In this document: positions 42,933 through 52,287 of the stretch, piece by piece
Numbering within the stretch: position 1 is the stretch's first letter
Layout: every line of letters starts with the position of its first letter
Assembly: GCA_903902705.1 (NCBI GenBank)
Contig: CAIUVX010000084.1
Location: 1-52,815, forward strand
Direction of reading: 5' to 3'
Source of the DNA: an uncultured Methylococcales bacterium
Lineage (GTDB): Bacteria > Pseudomonadota > Gammaproteobacteria > Methylococcales > Methylomonadaceae
Length of the DNA stretch: 52,815 nucleotides
The notes under the pieces: generated by a model
Told to the model about the DNA's origin: nothing
Seen by the model: the letters and a program-made list of their open reading frames with translations, nothing else
The model's database searches: none
Position numbers and translations under genes: made by a program

Positions 42933-44288
42933 ATGACTCAAAAACTGTATATTCAAACCAATGGCTGTCAGATGAATGAATACGATTCTGACAAAATGCG
43001 TGATGTACTCCAAGCCTCACATGGTTTTGAGTTGACTGATGATCCAAAACTTGCTGACGTGTTATTGCTTAACACTTGTTCTATTCGCGAAAAAGCCCAA
43101 GAAAAAGTATTCTCTGCCTTAGGCAAATGGCGCAAAATCAAAGACAAACGCCCCGACGTGATTATTGGTGTCGGCGGTTGTGTTGCCAGTCAAGAAGGTG
43201 CGGCAATTCAAAAACGTGCTTCGTATGTTGATATTGTCTTTGGTCCACAAACCTTGCACCGCTTACCCCAATTATTGGATCAAGCGCGTAGTCAACACAA
43301 ACCAGTGGTGGATATTTCTTTTCCTGAAATTGAAAAATTTGATGCCTTGCCAGAACCGAAAGCAGATGGCGTGAAAGCCTTTGTTTCGGTGATGGAAGGT
43401 TGCAGTAAATATTGCACATTTTGCGTTGTACCTTATACACGCGGCGAAGAAATCAGCCGTCCGTTGTCCGATGTATTGGCGGAGATTAGTTCCTTAGCCA
43501 AACAAGGGGTGCGTGAAGTTAATTTATTAGGGCAAAATGTCAACGCCTATCGCGGCATGATGGATGATGGTGATATTGCCGATTTTGCTTTATTGCTCCA
43601 TTACGTTGCGGCAATAGACGGCATAGACCGCATTCGTTTTACCACCTCCCATCCTGTGGAATTTACCGATAGCTTGATTGAAGCCTTTGCTGAAATTCCC
43701 CAATTGGTTGACCACCTGCATTTACCCGTACAAAGTGGCAGTGATGCCATCTTAAAAGCCATGAAGCGCGGTCATACCGCTGCCTATTACAAAGAAACTA
43801 TTCGCAAATTACGGTTGGTACGTCCCAATATTTGCCTGTCATCGGATTTCATCATTGGTTTCCCCGATGAAACCGATGCAGAATTTGAAGAAACCATGCA
43901 GTTCATTGAAGACATTGGTTTTGATTTATCGTTTAGCTTTATTTACAGCCAACGTCCTGGAACACCCGCAGCGGAGTTAGCCGACAATGTTCCTGCTGAA
44001 GTTAAAAAACAGCGACTCGAACGCTTTCAACAGCGCATTAATGAAATGACGATGGCTATTTCACAACGCATGATCGGCACAGTACAAACGGTATTGGTTG
44101 AAGGGCAATCTAAAAAAAATCCGTTGCAAATGCAAGGTAGAACCGAAAATAACCGTGTCGTCAATTTCATTGGTCATCCACGCCTAGCGGGGCAGTTTGT
44201 CGATGTGTTGATTGCTGAAGCTTTACCTAATTCGCTACGCGGTCGATTGATTGAGTCCTCACTCGGCAAAATAACCCACAGCAACTGA
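42933..44288 (+). CDS. miaB: tRNA-2-methylthio-N6-isopentenyladenosine synthase MiaB
   Basis: A 451-aa radical SAM methylthiotransferase converting i6A37 to ms2i6A37 in tRNA. The N-terminal UPF0004 domain has cluster cysteines C12 ([10 protein letters not shown]), C49 ([13 protein letters not shown]) and C83 (GGCVASQEG). The radical SAM motif is C157-x3-C161-x2-C164 ([17 protein letters not shown]). A TRAM domain closes the protein ([20 protein letters not shown]). Length matches the family (E. coli 474 aa, slightly shorter). phoH starts 6 bp after the stop. Confidence 0.97.
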   Translation: MTQKLYIQTNGCQMNEYDSDKMRDVLQASHGFELTDDPKLADVLLLNTCSIREKAQEKVFSALGKWRKIKDKRPDVIIGVGGCVASQEGAAIQKRASYVDIVFGPQTLHRLPQLLDQARSQHKPVVDISFPEIEKFDALPEPKADGVKAFVSVMEGCSKYCTFCVVPYTRGEEISRPLSDVLAEISSLAKQGVREVNLLGQNVNAYRGMMDDGDIADFALLLHYVAAIDGIDRIRFTTSHPVEFTDSLIEAFAEIPQLVDHLHLPVQSGSDAILKAMKRGHTAAYYKETIRKLRLVRPNICLSSDFIIGFPDETDAEFEETMQFIEDIGFDLSFSFIYSQRPGTPAAELADNVPAEVKKQRLERFQQRINEMTMAISQRMIGTVQTVLVEGQSKKNPLQMQGRTENNRVVNFIGHPRLAGQFVDVLIAEALPNSLRGRLIESSLGKITHSN

Positions 44289-44294
44289 GTCTAT

Positions 44295-45269
44295 ATGCCA
44301 ATAACATCCGAAATTCATCTAATGCCTGCTGATAATAGCAGGTTAGCCAATTTTTGTGGTCAACTCAACATCCATTTAAGGCATATTGAAGCGCGTCTTC
44401 AAGTCGATATTTACAATCGCGGTAACCAGTTTAAAATCACAGGCGAAGAACTGTCTGTCAAAGCGGCTTGTGCGGTCATGCGCAAATTATTTGAAAGCAC
44501 AGAAACAGAGCAACTCACGTCGGAACAAGTGCATTTAGCCATGCAAGATGCTTCTATTGATGAACTGCTAACGATAGCTGAAATAATCACGCCAGAAGTC
44601 ATTCACATTAAAACAAAAGCTGGCACAATTAAGGGACGCGGCATTAATCAACAAGATTATCTACGAAAAATCACCACCCATGACATCAATTTTGGCGTAG
44701 GCCCTGCGGGTACGGGTAAAACCTATTTAGCGGTTGCCTGCGCTGTTGAAGCCTTGTTACATGAAACAGTTAGAAAAATAATTTTAGTCCGTCCTGCGGT
44801 AGAAGCTGGCGAAAAATTAGGTTTTTTGCCAGGTGATATGGCACAAAAAGTTGATCCATATTTACGTCCTTTGTACGATGCTCTCCATGAAATGCTTGGT
44901 TTTGAGCGCGTGGAAAAAATGATGGAAAAAGGCATGATAGAAGTTGCACCGCTCGCCTTTATGCGTGGTAGAACGCTGAACGATTCATTCATTATTTTGG
45001 ATGAAGCGCAAAACACCACCTTAGAACAAATTAAAATGTTTTTAACACGAGTGGGATTTGGCTCTACAGCGGTCATTACAGGTGATATCACGCAAATCGA
45101 TTTACCCTCAGACAAACCCTCTGGGTTACGCCATGTCCTAGAAGTATTAAAAGAAGTCGAAGGTATCAGTTTTACCTTCTTTGGTACACGCGATGTAATC
45201 AGACATCCGTTAGTACAGCGCATTGTTTCCGCCTATGAAAACTACGAAAAAAGCCGTGAACTCAAATGA
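44295..45269 (+). CDS. ybeZ: PhoH-like ATPase (YbeZ)
   Basis: A 324-aa cytosolic P-loop ATPase of the PhoH family. Walker A is GVGPAGTGKTYLAVACAVEA (about res 134-153), Walker B is FIILDEAQNTTLEQIKM, and an arginine-finger-type end is present in FFGTRDVIRHPLVQRIV. An N-terminal KH-like region (LNIHLRHIEARLQVDIYNRG) precedes the ATPase, typical of the YbeZ subgroup. It acts with YbeY in rRNA and RNA metabolism. Its stop overlaps ybeY by 4 bp, indicating translational coupling. Confidence 0.93.
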   Translation: MPITSEIHLMPADNSRLANFCGQLNIHLRHIEARLQVDIYNRGNQFKITGEELSVKAACAVMRKLFESTETEQLTSEQVHLAMQDASIDELLTIAEIITPEVIHIKTKAGTIKGRGINQQDYLRKITTHDINFGVGPAGTGKTYLAVACAVEALLHETVRKIILVRPAVEAGEKLGFLPGDMAQKVDPYLRPLYDALHEMLGFERVEKMMEKGMIEVAPLAFMRGRTLNDSFIILDEAQNTTLEQIKMFLTRVGFGSTAVITGDITQIDLPSDKPSGLRHVLEVLKEVEGISFTFFGTRDVIRHPLVQRIVSAYENYEKSRELK

Positions 45270-45727
45270 ATAATGTAGAAATTCAAACTATTTTTACATC
45301 CCCAGAACAACCCAGCGAAGCACAGATTCAATTGTGGATTGATAGCGCATTAACAGACATTCAGCGAGATACTGAAATTGTAGTGCGTATAGTCGATGAG
45401 CAAGAAAGCGCGGAACTGAATGAAACTTACCGACACAAACAAGGTGCGACTAATATTCTTAGTTTTCCCGTTGAAATACCCGAAGGTATCGACTTAAACT
45501 TACTGGGTGATTTGGTAATATGCGCACCCGTACTTGAAAAAGAAGCCCAGCAACAAGGAAAAATCCTAGATCACCATTGGGCGCATATCATTATTCACGG
45601 TGTGTTACATTTACTAGGTTACGATCATCTCGATGATGAACAAGCCGAAGAAATGGAAAGTAAAGAAATAACCCTGCTACAAAAATTGAATATTCCTAAT
45701 CCTTATGAACAGGTCACAGAGCAATGA
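45266..45727 (+). CDS. ybeY: endoribonuclease / rRNA maturation factor YbeY
   Basis: A 153-aa zinc-dependent RNase-like protein needed for 16S rRNA 3' maturation and ribosome quality control. The metal motif H-x3-H-x5-H is HGVLHLLGYDH (His111, His115, His121). TYRHKQGATNILSFPVE precedes it, as in the family. Length is normal (E. coli 155 aa). It overlaps phoH and corC by 4 bp on each side, a tightly packed operon. Confidence 0.95.
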   Translation: MNNVEIQTIFTSPEQPSEAQIQLWIDSALTDIQRDTEIVVRIVDEQESAELNETYRHKQGATNILSFPVEIPEGIDLNLLGDLVICAPVLEKEAQQQGKILDHHWAHIIIHGVLHLLGYDHLDDEQAEEMESKEITLLQKLNIPNPYEQVTEQ

Positions 45728-46566
45728 ACGAGGAACAACTTCCAAGTAAACTGCCACGAAGAGGCTGGATACATAGAATCAGTCATTTACTGAGTGGCGA
45801 GCCGCAAGATTTAAATGAGCTAGTTGATATATTAAGAGACGCTCAAGAAAACCGCTTATTAGAACCCGATGCTTTATCCATGATTGAAGGCGTTTTACAA
45901 GTCTCACAAATGCGTGTTCGGGATATTATGATTCCGCGCATACAAATGGTGGTCGTTCCTAAAGAAGCCGAATTAGAAAGCATTCTGCCGTTAGTCACCG
46001 AATTTGGGCATTCCCGCTATCCTGTCATTGATGGAGAACGTAGCAAAGTAGTCGGTGTTTTATTAGCAAAAGATTTACTGGCACGAATTTCACAAAATAA
46101 AGCACTCAACAAAGTTCATGAAATTATGCGCTGTGTCAGTGTTGTTCCCGAAAGTAAACGTCTCAATATTCTACTTAAAGAACTACGCACTCGCGGCAAT
46201 CACATGGCAATTGTGGTTGATGAATACGGTCAAGCAGCAGGGTTAGTCACTATTGAAGACATATTAGAGCAAATCGTTGGTGAAATTGAAGACGAACACG
46301 ACGATCATGAAGATGAAGGCTATGTGTTTGAGCGTAATCCTAACGAATTTATGATTAAGGCACTGATGCCGATAAACGAATTCGATGATTATTTTGCTAC
46401 CCAGCTTGCCACTGACGAATACGATACCATCGCTGGTTTTATCGTCCATCAGCTTCAACATATGCCTAAAAGAGGCGAAAGTCTCACCGTTGACAACCTA
46501 CGCTTTGAAGTCATTAAAGCAGACAATCGGCGTATCCATTTAATCAAATTGAAGAAGGTACTATGA
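45724..46566 (+). CDS. corC: CorC/YbeX-type CBS and transporter-associated domain protein
   Basis: A 280-aa soluble protein with a CBS pair at about res 60-190 (SQMRVRDIMIPRIQMVVVPK; HSRYPVIDGERSKVVGVLLA; HMAIVVDEYGQAAGLVTIED) and a C-terminal CorC_HlyC domain (ALMPINEFDDYFATQLATDE; DTIAGFIVHQLQHMPKRGES). E. coli YbeX/CorC of this type is linked to Mg2+/Co2+ handling and more recently to ribosome homeostasis. It overlaps ybeY by 4 bp and galE by 4 bp. In E. coli lnt follows ybeX; here galE takes that place. Confidence 0.93.
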   Translation: MNEEQLPSKLPRRGWIHRISHLLSGEPQDLNELVDILRDAQENRLLEPDALSMIEGVLQVSQMRVRDIMIPRIQMVVVPKEAELESILPLVTEFGHSRYPVIDGERSKVVGVLLAKDLLARISQNKALNKVHEIMRCVSVVPESKRLNILLKELRTRGNHMAIVVDEYGQAAGLVTIEDILEQIVGEIEDEHDDHEDEGYVFERNPNEFMIKALMPINEFDDYFATQLATDEYDTIAGFIVHQLQHMPKRGESLTVDNLRFEVIKADNRRIHLIKLKKVL

Positions 46567-47612
46567 GTAAGCAAACAATATTAGTCACAGGTGGTGCAGG
46601 ATATATCGGTAGCCATGCGTGCGTTGAATTATTGCAAGCAGGTTTTAAAGTGGTTATTGTTGATAATTTTTCCAACAGTAAAGTCGAATCCCTAGTCAGA
46701 GTAGAAAAAATCACAGGTCAGACACCGACACTTTATCAAGCCGATATTCGTGACAAACAAGCACTCAGTGACATTTTTGCCCAAGAAAGCATTCATGCTG
46801 TCATTCACTTTGCAGGGCTAAAAGCGGTTGGTGAATCTCGTCAACAGCCGTTTAACTATTATCACAACAACGTTTACGGTACATTAGTTCTGCTGGAAGT
46901 CATGAATGAAGCCAATGTTAAACGGCTTATCTTTAGCTCCTCAGCAACGGTTTATAGCGAATCAACCTGCAACCAATATGCAGAAGATTTTCCCTTAGGC
47001 GCGATTAATCCTTACGGACGCTCAAAAGAAATGATTGAGCATATTTTAAGAGATATATCCAAAGCCGATACCGTCAACAAATCTGTTTCGCCTTGGAAAA
47101 TCGTATTACTGCGTTATTTTAATCCCATCGGTGCGCATGAAAGCGGCATGATAGGTGAAGACCCCAACGGCATACCCAACAACCTACTGCCTTATGTCTC
47201 ACAAGTTGCCATCGGCAAACTAGAGCAATTATCGGTCTGGGGTAATGATTACCCAACCATAGACGGTACAGGCGTTAGAGATTACATTCATGTCGTTGAC
47301 TTAGTTAAAGGGCATATCAAAGCCATCAGTGCATTAGAAAACCAACAATTTGCGGCAGGTAACTGTAAAGCCTACAACCTAGGTACAGGTACGGGTTACA
47401 GCGTGTTAGAAATCATCAACACCTTTGAAAAAGTCACAGGTCGTCCTGTGAATTACAAAATTGCCCCCAGAAGAGCAGGGGACTTGGCAGAATGCTTTGC
47501 TAATCCAGCCCTAGCACTTGCCGAATTAGATTGGTCGGCAGAAAAAAATCTCGATGATATGCTGATTGATGCGTGGCGTTGGCAGACTAATAATCCGCAG
47601 GGTTATCAATAA
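46563..47612 (+). CDS. galE: UDP-glucose 4-epimerase
   Basis: A 349-aa short-chain dehydrogenase/reductase-type epimerase interconverting UDP-glucose and UDP-galactose. The NAD-binding motif is GGAGYIGSHACVELLQAGF (res 10-28). The catalytic Tyr151 and Lys155 lie in NPYGRSKEMIE, and the Ser/Thr region is IFSSSATVYSE. HFAGLKAVGESRQQP and GTGTGYSVLEII are typical GalE segments. Length is normal. Its ATG overlaps the corC stop by 4 bp, so it is translationally coupled to an RNA-maturation operon with which it has no obvious functional link. It supplies sugars for surface polysaccharide. Confidence 0.95.
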   Translation: MSKQTILVTGGAGYIGSHACVELLQAGFKVVIVDNFSNSKVESLVRVEKITGQTPTLYQADIRDKQALSDIFAQESIHAVIHFAGLKAVGESRQQPFNYYHNNVYGTLVLLEVMNEANVKRLIFSSSATVYSESTCNQYAEDFPLGAINPYGRSKEMIEHILRDISKADTVNKSVSPWKIVLLRYFNPIGAHESGMIGEDPNGIPNNLLPYVSQVAIGKLEQLSVWGNDYPTIDGTGVRDYIHVVDLVKGHIKAISALENQQFAAGNCKAYNLGTGTGYSVLEIINTFEKVTGRPVNYKIAPRRAGDLAECFANPALALAELDWSAEKNLDDMLIDAWRWQTNNPQGYQ

Positions 47613-47706
47613 AACGTTGCTCGCTATTGCATCGTTCTCAAGTATTGAGTAGCCCATATCGAGCTTGCGGAATGCGGTATGATACACAAGAGCGGTTTGT
47701 CATGGC

Positions 47707-47745
47707 GACAAACCCCAGATTCCGCTACGCTCCATCTGGGCTACC
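47707..47745. repeat. CCCAGAT...ATCTGGG inverted repeat element
   Basis: CCCAGAT (47714-47720) and ATCTGGG (47734-47740) flank TCCGCTACGCTCC and are followed by CTACC. The unit resembles the widespread 'GTAGCCCAGATGGAGCGTAG' intergenic repeat type of gammaproteobacteria, here in reverse. It lies in the 160-bp gap after galE and has created an artificial upstream extension of the next ORF. Confidence 0.6.
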
Positions 47746-47773
47746 TTGCTGCTTTTGTAGAGGGGGAATAAAA

Positions 47774-48181
47774 ATGTTCAATAAATACGATAAATACTTA
47801 AGCTTGGAGCTTTCAGATAACTATTGGTCTGACGAGGGAATTAGTGAAGCAAGGTTTTTGTTGGAAAAATTTACAACGTCCGATTGGGATTTACTCATAC
47901 AAACTTGCATTATAAAACCAATTCCTTGGGCTATTCGTTGTGCAGAAACGCTAGGTGATGATGTGCAAGGGCGGGATTTTGACGTACTGTTAATGTTGCT
48001 AGATTCTGGCAATAACGAAGTGACTATTGCAGTCCTTGATTCCATTAACTCACTTGCATCCCTTGGCTTTGATATTTCACTCTATTCTAAAAAATTAATT
48101 TGCTCACTAAATAGCGTAAAAGAAAATGCAGGATGGTTTGAAAGAGTGCTTCTTGATTCATTAGATAAAAAATTATTGTAG
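47774..48181 (+). CDS. hypothetical protein, possibly immunity-like
   Basis: A 135-aa soluble, acidic, probably all-helical protein. I start it at ATG 47774, preceded by AGAGGGGGAATAAAA; a longer frame from 47627 would only translate the repeat upstream. It reads MFNKYDKYLSLELSDNYWSD early on, then LLEKFTTSDWDLLIQTCIIK and PWAIRCAETLGDD. The 'leucine-rich, DWDLL ... RCAETLGD' pattern recalls small immunity proteins of contact-dependent or polymorphic toxins, but I cannot place it in a family. No toxin gene lies nearby. Unknown function; real coding is likely from the ribosome site and length. Confidence 0.6.
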   Translation: MFNKYDKYLSLELSDNYWSDEGISEARFLLEKFTTSDWDLLIQTCIIKPIPWAIRCAETLGDDVQGRDFDVLLMLLDSGNNEVTIAVLDSINSLASLGFDISLYSKKLICSLNSVKENAGWFERVLLDSLDKKLL

Positions 48182-48267
48182 GGTGGGAAAACAGTTTTAT
48201 TGTTTGCCAACCATTTACCGATAAAAACTACAAAACCATTTTTCCACATCAAATTACCCCCAAATCT

Positions 48268-48927
48268 ATGCAAAATAACCCTATGAACATTGCCAAAAGA
48301 GTATCGGAATTAGAAGTTTATTTAGATAAACAACCTTATATGACGGAGCTGGACGGTATTAGCTTGGAAATAGCAAAAAATGTATTTCCATCCGATTTTG
48401 GCTTGACCAGTTCATTTTTTGGCAATTTGATTTTGCAACAAGAGCCAGCCGCTAATGCGTTGGATATGGGCTGTGGTAGTGGCTATTTTGCTTTGTTATT
48501 GAAAAAAATAGGTTGTACTCAGGTATTGGGCGTGGATTTTAATGAAGATGCTGTCAGGTGTGCGACAAAAAATAGCGGTCTTAATCCTCTGTTACAACCT
48601 ATCGAATTTATTCATAGCGACTTGTTCGATAATGTTCCTGAGTCACTCTTTGAATTCATTGTCTTTAATTTTAATTACTATCCGTCCAATGGTGATTTTG
48701 GTTTGAATGAAGATGGTGGTCAAGTGATATTGAAACGGTTTTTTACTCAAGTTGACCGTTATATTAACGATAACACGCGAATTTATATTCCCTATTCGCA
48801 ATTTGTTGGTGAACAACATGATCCCAAACTGATTTGCCCAGCATTTGGTTTTTCAGTTGAAATCGTGGCAAAGACGAAAAATGAGACAGGCGAGCATTAT
48901 GTTTATAAAATAATGAAAGCCAAGTAA
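48268..48927 (+). CDS. class I SAM-dependent methyltransferase
   Basis: A 219-aa protein with Rossmann motif I ALDMGCGSGYFALLLKKIG (about res 65-83), motif II VLGVDFNEDAVRC and motif III IEFIHSDLFDNVP. The motif IV position reads FIVFNFNYYPSNG, partly like the NPPY motif of N-methyltransferases (PrmC/HemK-like) but with the second Pro lost. The overall layout with an N-terminal helical region is close to HemK-like enzymes. The substrate is unknown. There is no clear ribosome site at 48268; an alternative ATG is 48283. It has no operon partner: 86 bp after the immunity-like gene and 76 bp before eda. Confidence 0.75.
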   Translation: MQNNPMNIAKRVSELEVYLDKQPYMTELDGISLEIAKNVFPSDFGLTSSFFGNLILQQEPAANALDMGCGSGYFALLLKKIGCTQVLGVDFNEDAVRCATKNSGLNPLLQPIEFIHSDLFDNVPESLFEFIVFNFNYYPSNGDFGLNEDGGQVILKRFFTQVDRYINDNTRIYIPYSQFVGEQHDPKLICPAFGFSVEIVAKTKNETGEHYVYKIMKAK

Positions 48928-49003
48928 GGAATAAGCAAGGTAGCATGAGCTACCCGTGTTTACGTCCATTTTATAAACAAAAATCTTAACTTAAAATAAA
49001 ACT

Positions 49004-49651
49004 ATGAATACAATCCACTGGAAAATCCAACCTAAAGATGTTTTAAATGCCAGCCCCGTCATGCCTGTGATGGTGATTCAACACTTAGAGGATGCTGTGC
49101 CATTGGCTAAAGCCTTGGTTGCTGGCGGTATTAGAGTGTTAGAAATTACGCTACGCACGCCTATCGCGCTGGAAGCGATTAAGCTCATTAGCCAACAAGT
49201 GCCAGAGGCAATAGTAGGCGCGGGAACAATTTTAACCCCTGAACAATTGCAAGCCGCTGAAGATGCAGGAGCTGTATTTGCTATCAGCCCTGGTTTAACA
49301 CCCACTTTGTTAGCAGCAGCTCAAAAAGGCAATATCGCGTTAATTCCAGGCATTGCCACCTTGTCAGAATTGATGTTAGGAATGGAATATGGTTTAGATC
49401 ATTTCAAATTTTTCCCTGCTGAAGCCGCTGGTGGTATTCCGATGTTAAAAGCTATAGCAGGGCCAATCCCACAAGTGACTTTTTGCCCAACAGGCGGTAT
49501 TTCACCTGAAAATTACAATGCTTATTTACAATTAAATAACGTCGCTTGTGTGGGCGGTTCATGGCTAGCCCCTGCCGATGCTGTGAACGCAAAAAATTGG
49601 GCGAAAGTCACTGAATTAGCAAAACTAGCGATAAATAATGTAAAGTGTTAA
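49004..49651 (+). CDS. eda: KDPG/KHG aldolase
   Basis: A 215-aa class I aldolase of the Entner-Doudoroff pathway, splitting 2-keto-3-deoxy-6-phosphogluconate into pyruvate and glyceraldehyde-3-phosphate. The Schiff-base lysine is Lys135 in [10 protein letters not shown]. The general-base Glu47 is in RVLEITLRT, and [10 protein letters not shown] and [11 protein letters not shown] are conserved. Length is normal (E. coli 213 aa). It is a stand-alone gene without edd, zwf or pgl near it. The presence of eda implies an ED route or 2-oxo-4-hydroxyglutarate turnover. Confidence 0.95.
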   Translation: MNTIHWKIQPKDVLNASPVMPVMVIQHLEDAVPLAKALVAGGIRVLEITLRTPIALEAIKLISQQVPEAIVGAGTILTPEQLQAAEDAGAVFAISPGLTPTLLAAAQKGNIALIPGIATLSELMLGMEYGLDHFKFFPAEAAGGIPMLKAIAGPIPQVTFCPTGGISPENYNAYLQLNNVACVGGSWLAPADAVNAKNWAKVTELAKLAINNVKC

Positions 49652-49680
49652 ATCATTTTTAAAACCTAAAGAGAAAATTC

Positions 49681-50991
49681 ATGAGCAACCAACGTAATCT
49701 TAGTTTAAATGAGAACACACAGTCTTTGTGTGAATTGCCTGTTTTATCTGGCACGATAGGACCTGATGTCTTAGATGTACAAACGTTGTATAAAAACACA
49801 GGGATGTTTACTTATGATCCTGGTTTTACTTCAACAGCTAGTTGCAGATCGACGATTACTTATATAGATGGTGATGCAGGTGTGTTGTTGTACCGTGGTT
49901 ATCCGATTGAACAACTGGCGGAAAAATGTACTTTTTTGGAAGTTTGCTATTTACTGTTGAATGGTGAATTACCCACTAAGCCACAAATGGATAAATTTGA
50001 ACATACGATTACCATGCACACGATGGTGCATGATCAGCTTACTAATTTCTTTAAAGGCTTTCGCCGTGATGCGCATCCGATGGCAATTATGGTTGGGGTG
50101 GTAGGTGCATTGTCAGCGTTTTATCATGACGCGATGGACATTAAATCAAAAGCCGACCGTGATTTAAGTGCAATACGCTTAATCGCTAAAGTGCCAACTA
50201 TTGTGGCGATGTGTCATAAATACAGCACGGGCTTGCCGTTCATGTATCCAAAAAACCAACTCAGTTATGTAGAGAATTTTTTGCGTATGATGCACGGAAC
50301 ACCGTGTGATGATTATGTCGCTAACCCCGTGTTAGTCCGTGCTTTGGATAGAATTTTAATTTTACACGCTGACCACGAACAAAATGCCTCCACATCAACT
50401 GTGCGTTTAGCAGGTTCTAGTGGTGCAAATCCTTATGCGTGTATTACCTCAGGGATTGCGTGTTTATGGGGCGCGGCACATGGTGGTGCTAATGAAGCAG
50501 TGCTACACATGCTGGAAGACATTGGCGATGTATCGCGAGTTCCACTCTATATCGCTAAAGCAAAAGATAAAAATGATCCGTTTAGATTAATGGGTTTTGG
50601 ACATCGGGTTTATAAAAATCACGATCCCCGCGCTAAACTCATGCGGGCAACTTGTCATGAAGTATTGACTGAACTCGGTTTGCATGACGACAGATTATTT
50701 GCCTTAGCCCTAGAATTAGAGCGTATTGCCTTGGAAGACGATTATTTCATTGAGAAAAAACTGTACCCGAATGTCGATTTTTATTCAGGCATTGTGTTTC
50801 ACGCCTTAGGTATTCCGACCAATATGTTCACTGCTATGTTTGCAATGGGTAGAACCGTTGGTTGGATTGCTCATTGGGATGAAATGATCGCTGATCCAGA
50901 GCAAAAAATTGGTCGTCCTAGACAGCTTTATACAGGTGTAGCTCAACGCAATGTGCCTGAGCAAAATAAGCATGGTAATGCGCATTGGTAA
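49681..50991 (+). CDS. gltA: citrate synthase (type II)
   Basis: A 436-aa TCA-cycle enzyme condensing acetyl-CoA and oxaloacetate. The catalytic His is in [20 protein letters not shown], followed by [12 protein letters not shown]. The second catalytic His is in [18 protein letters not shown]. The Asp lies in [16 protein letters not shown]. The N-terminal extension ([20 protein letters not shown]) marks the hexameric NADH-sensitive Gram-negative type. Length is normal (E. coli 427 aa). An AAAGAGAA-type ribosome site precedes ATG 49681. It ends with an intrinsic terminator. Confidence 0.97.
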   Translation: MSNQRNLSLNENTQSLCELPVLSGTIGPDVLDVQTLYKNTGMFTYDPGFTSTASCRSTITYIDGDAGVLLYRGYPIEQLAEKCTFLEVCYLLLNGELPTKPQMDKFEHTITMHTMVHDQLTNFFKGFRRDAHPMAIMVGVVGALSAFYHDAMDIKSKADRDLSAIRLIAKVPTIVAMCHKYSTGLPFMYPKNQLSYVENFLRMMHGTPCDDYVANPVLVRALDRILILHADHEQNASTSTVRLAGSSGANPYACITSGIACLWGAAHGGANEAVLHMLEDIGDVSRVPLYIAKAKDKNDPFRLMGFGHRVYKNHDPRAKLMRATCHEVLTELGLHDDRLFALALELERIALEDDYFIEKKLYPNVDFYSGIVFHALGIPTNMFTAMFAMGRTVGWIAHWDEMIADPEQKIGRPRQLYTGVAQRNVPEQNKHGNAHW

Positions 50992-51002
50992 TGAAGAAAA
51001 TA

Positions 51003-51032
51003 GCTGGAGTGCTTTACTCCAGCGTAATTTTT
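51003..51032 (+). terminator. Rho-independent terminator of gltA
   Basis: GCTGGAGT (51003-51010) and ACTCCAGC (51016-51023) form a perfect 8-bp stem with loop GCTTT, followed by GTAATTTTTG. It lies 12 bp after the gltA stop. Confidence 0.85.
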
Positions 51033-51125
51033 GTGCTGGTTTCTATGTTCAAGAAACATTGAAATAAGTCAGTATCTATTGCCTTGATAGACGAGGCTTC
51101 ATATTAACCAAGGGGATTCCTTGCT

Positions 51126-52175
51126 ATGAAAAATTACCACTTCGCGGTCTTCATTGGTCGCTTTCAACCCTATCACAACGGTCATCACCACATCATCAGC
51201 CAAGGACTACAACGGGCTGAAAAAATCATTATTCTGTGCGGTTCGGCGCATTTGCCCGTTTCACATCGTAATCCTTGGTCGTTTCAACAACGTAAAACAA
51301 TGATTTTAAATTCGTTCACCAAAGACGAAGCTGAAAGAATCACGGTATTGCCGCTCATGGATTCGCCCTATAACGATGCAATATGGAGTCAATCGGTGCA
51401 GACTATTGTCAATGGCGTAGTGCAGGCATTGAATACCATGCCACATAACACGCCGCGCATTGCATTAATTGGGCATTCAAAAGATCACAGTTCATTCTAT
51501 TTAAAAATGTTTCCCCAATGGGAATCCATTGAAGTCGATAATTTGGACGGTCTCAATGCCACGAATTTACGCGATGATTATTTTAGTCACGCAGAACATT
51601 TTGCCCACAGCGATAGCATTTTTAATGCCTTAACGCCCACAGGTACACAACAATTTTTTGCCGAACAGTTTAGCCAAACCGCGTTTGACACCATACGCGC
51701 AGAACATGAATTTATCGAAGACTATAAACGACAATGGCAAGCCGCACCGTATCCGCCAGTATTTGTCACTGTTGATGCAGTAGTGATTCAGTCAGGGCAT
51801 ATTTTATTAGTCAAACGCCGCGCCAGACCAGGCAAAGGCTTAGCTGCATTGGCAGGTGGTTTTATCAGACAGCATGAACGCCTGCAAGATGCCTGTATTC
51901 GAGAATTGCGCGAAGAAACCAAACTGAAAATTCCAGAGGCTGTACTACGCGGCTGCATTAAACGCCAGCACACCTTTGATGATCCGCACCGCTCTTCGCG
52001 TGGTCGCACCATCACTCATGCGTTTTTGATTGAATTACCCGTATCTGAAAACTTGCCTAAAGTGAAAGGCGGGGATGATGCCGAAAAAGCCTTTTGGTTG
52101 CCGTTAGCCGATATGAATCCTGAAAAAATGTTTGAAGATCATTATTTTATTATTCGGCATTTGTTGGGCGAGTAA
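51126..52175 (+). CDS. nadM: bifunctional NMN adenylyltransferase / Nudix hydrolase (NadM-Nudix)
   Basis: A 349-aa two-domain NAD metabolism enzyme. The N-terminal nucleotidyltransferase domain has AVFIGRFQPYHNGHHHIISQ (HNGH, res 17-20), and the C-terminal part of this domain shows RNPWSFQQRKTMI and IALIGHSKDHSSFYL. The Nudix domain (about res 200-345) has the box GFIRQHERLQDACIRELREE followed by TKL, where the usual final Gly is Lys. Homologues in Synechocystis and Francisella join NMN adenylyltransferase and ADP-ribose pyrophosphatase activity. A short stem, CAAGG/CCTTG at 51109-51123, overlaps the GGGG ribosome site. It stands alone, 134 bp after gltA. Confidence 0.93.
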   Translation: MKNYHFAVFIGRFQPYHNGHHHIISQGLQRAEKIIILCGSAHLPVSHRNPWSFQQRKTMILNSFTKDEAERITVLPLMDSPYNDAIWSQSVQTIVNGVVQALNTMPHNTPRIALIGHSKDHSSFYLKMFPQWESIEVDNLDGLNATNLRDDYFSHAEHFAHSDSIFNALTPTGTQQFFAEQFSQTAFDTIRAEHEFIEDYKRQWQAAPYPPVFVTVDAVVIQSGHILLVKRRARPGKGLAALAGGFIRQHERLQDACIRELREETKLKIPEAVLRGCIKRQHTFDDPHRSSRGRTITHAFLIELPVSENLPKVKGGDDAEKAFWLPLADMNPEKMFEDHYFIIRHLLGE

Positions 52176-52287
52176 GCACTGATTAAAGTAATACCGTCGA
52201 ATGTTGGATAGTCCCTACAAACCAATGCAGTTAGACATTTAGAGGTATTTTCAGGCAAAGTTTCGCATAAAAACCTGCGGAACTGTC

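Noticed and set aside
47627-47773. N-terminal extension of the 135-aa protein (ORF start at 47627)
   Set aside because: It translates an intergenic inverted repeat; the ATG at 47774 has the strong GGGGG ribosome site.
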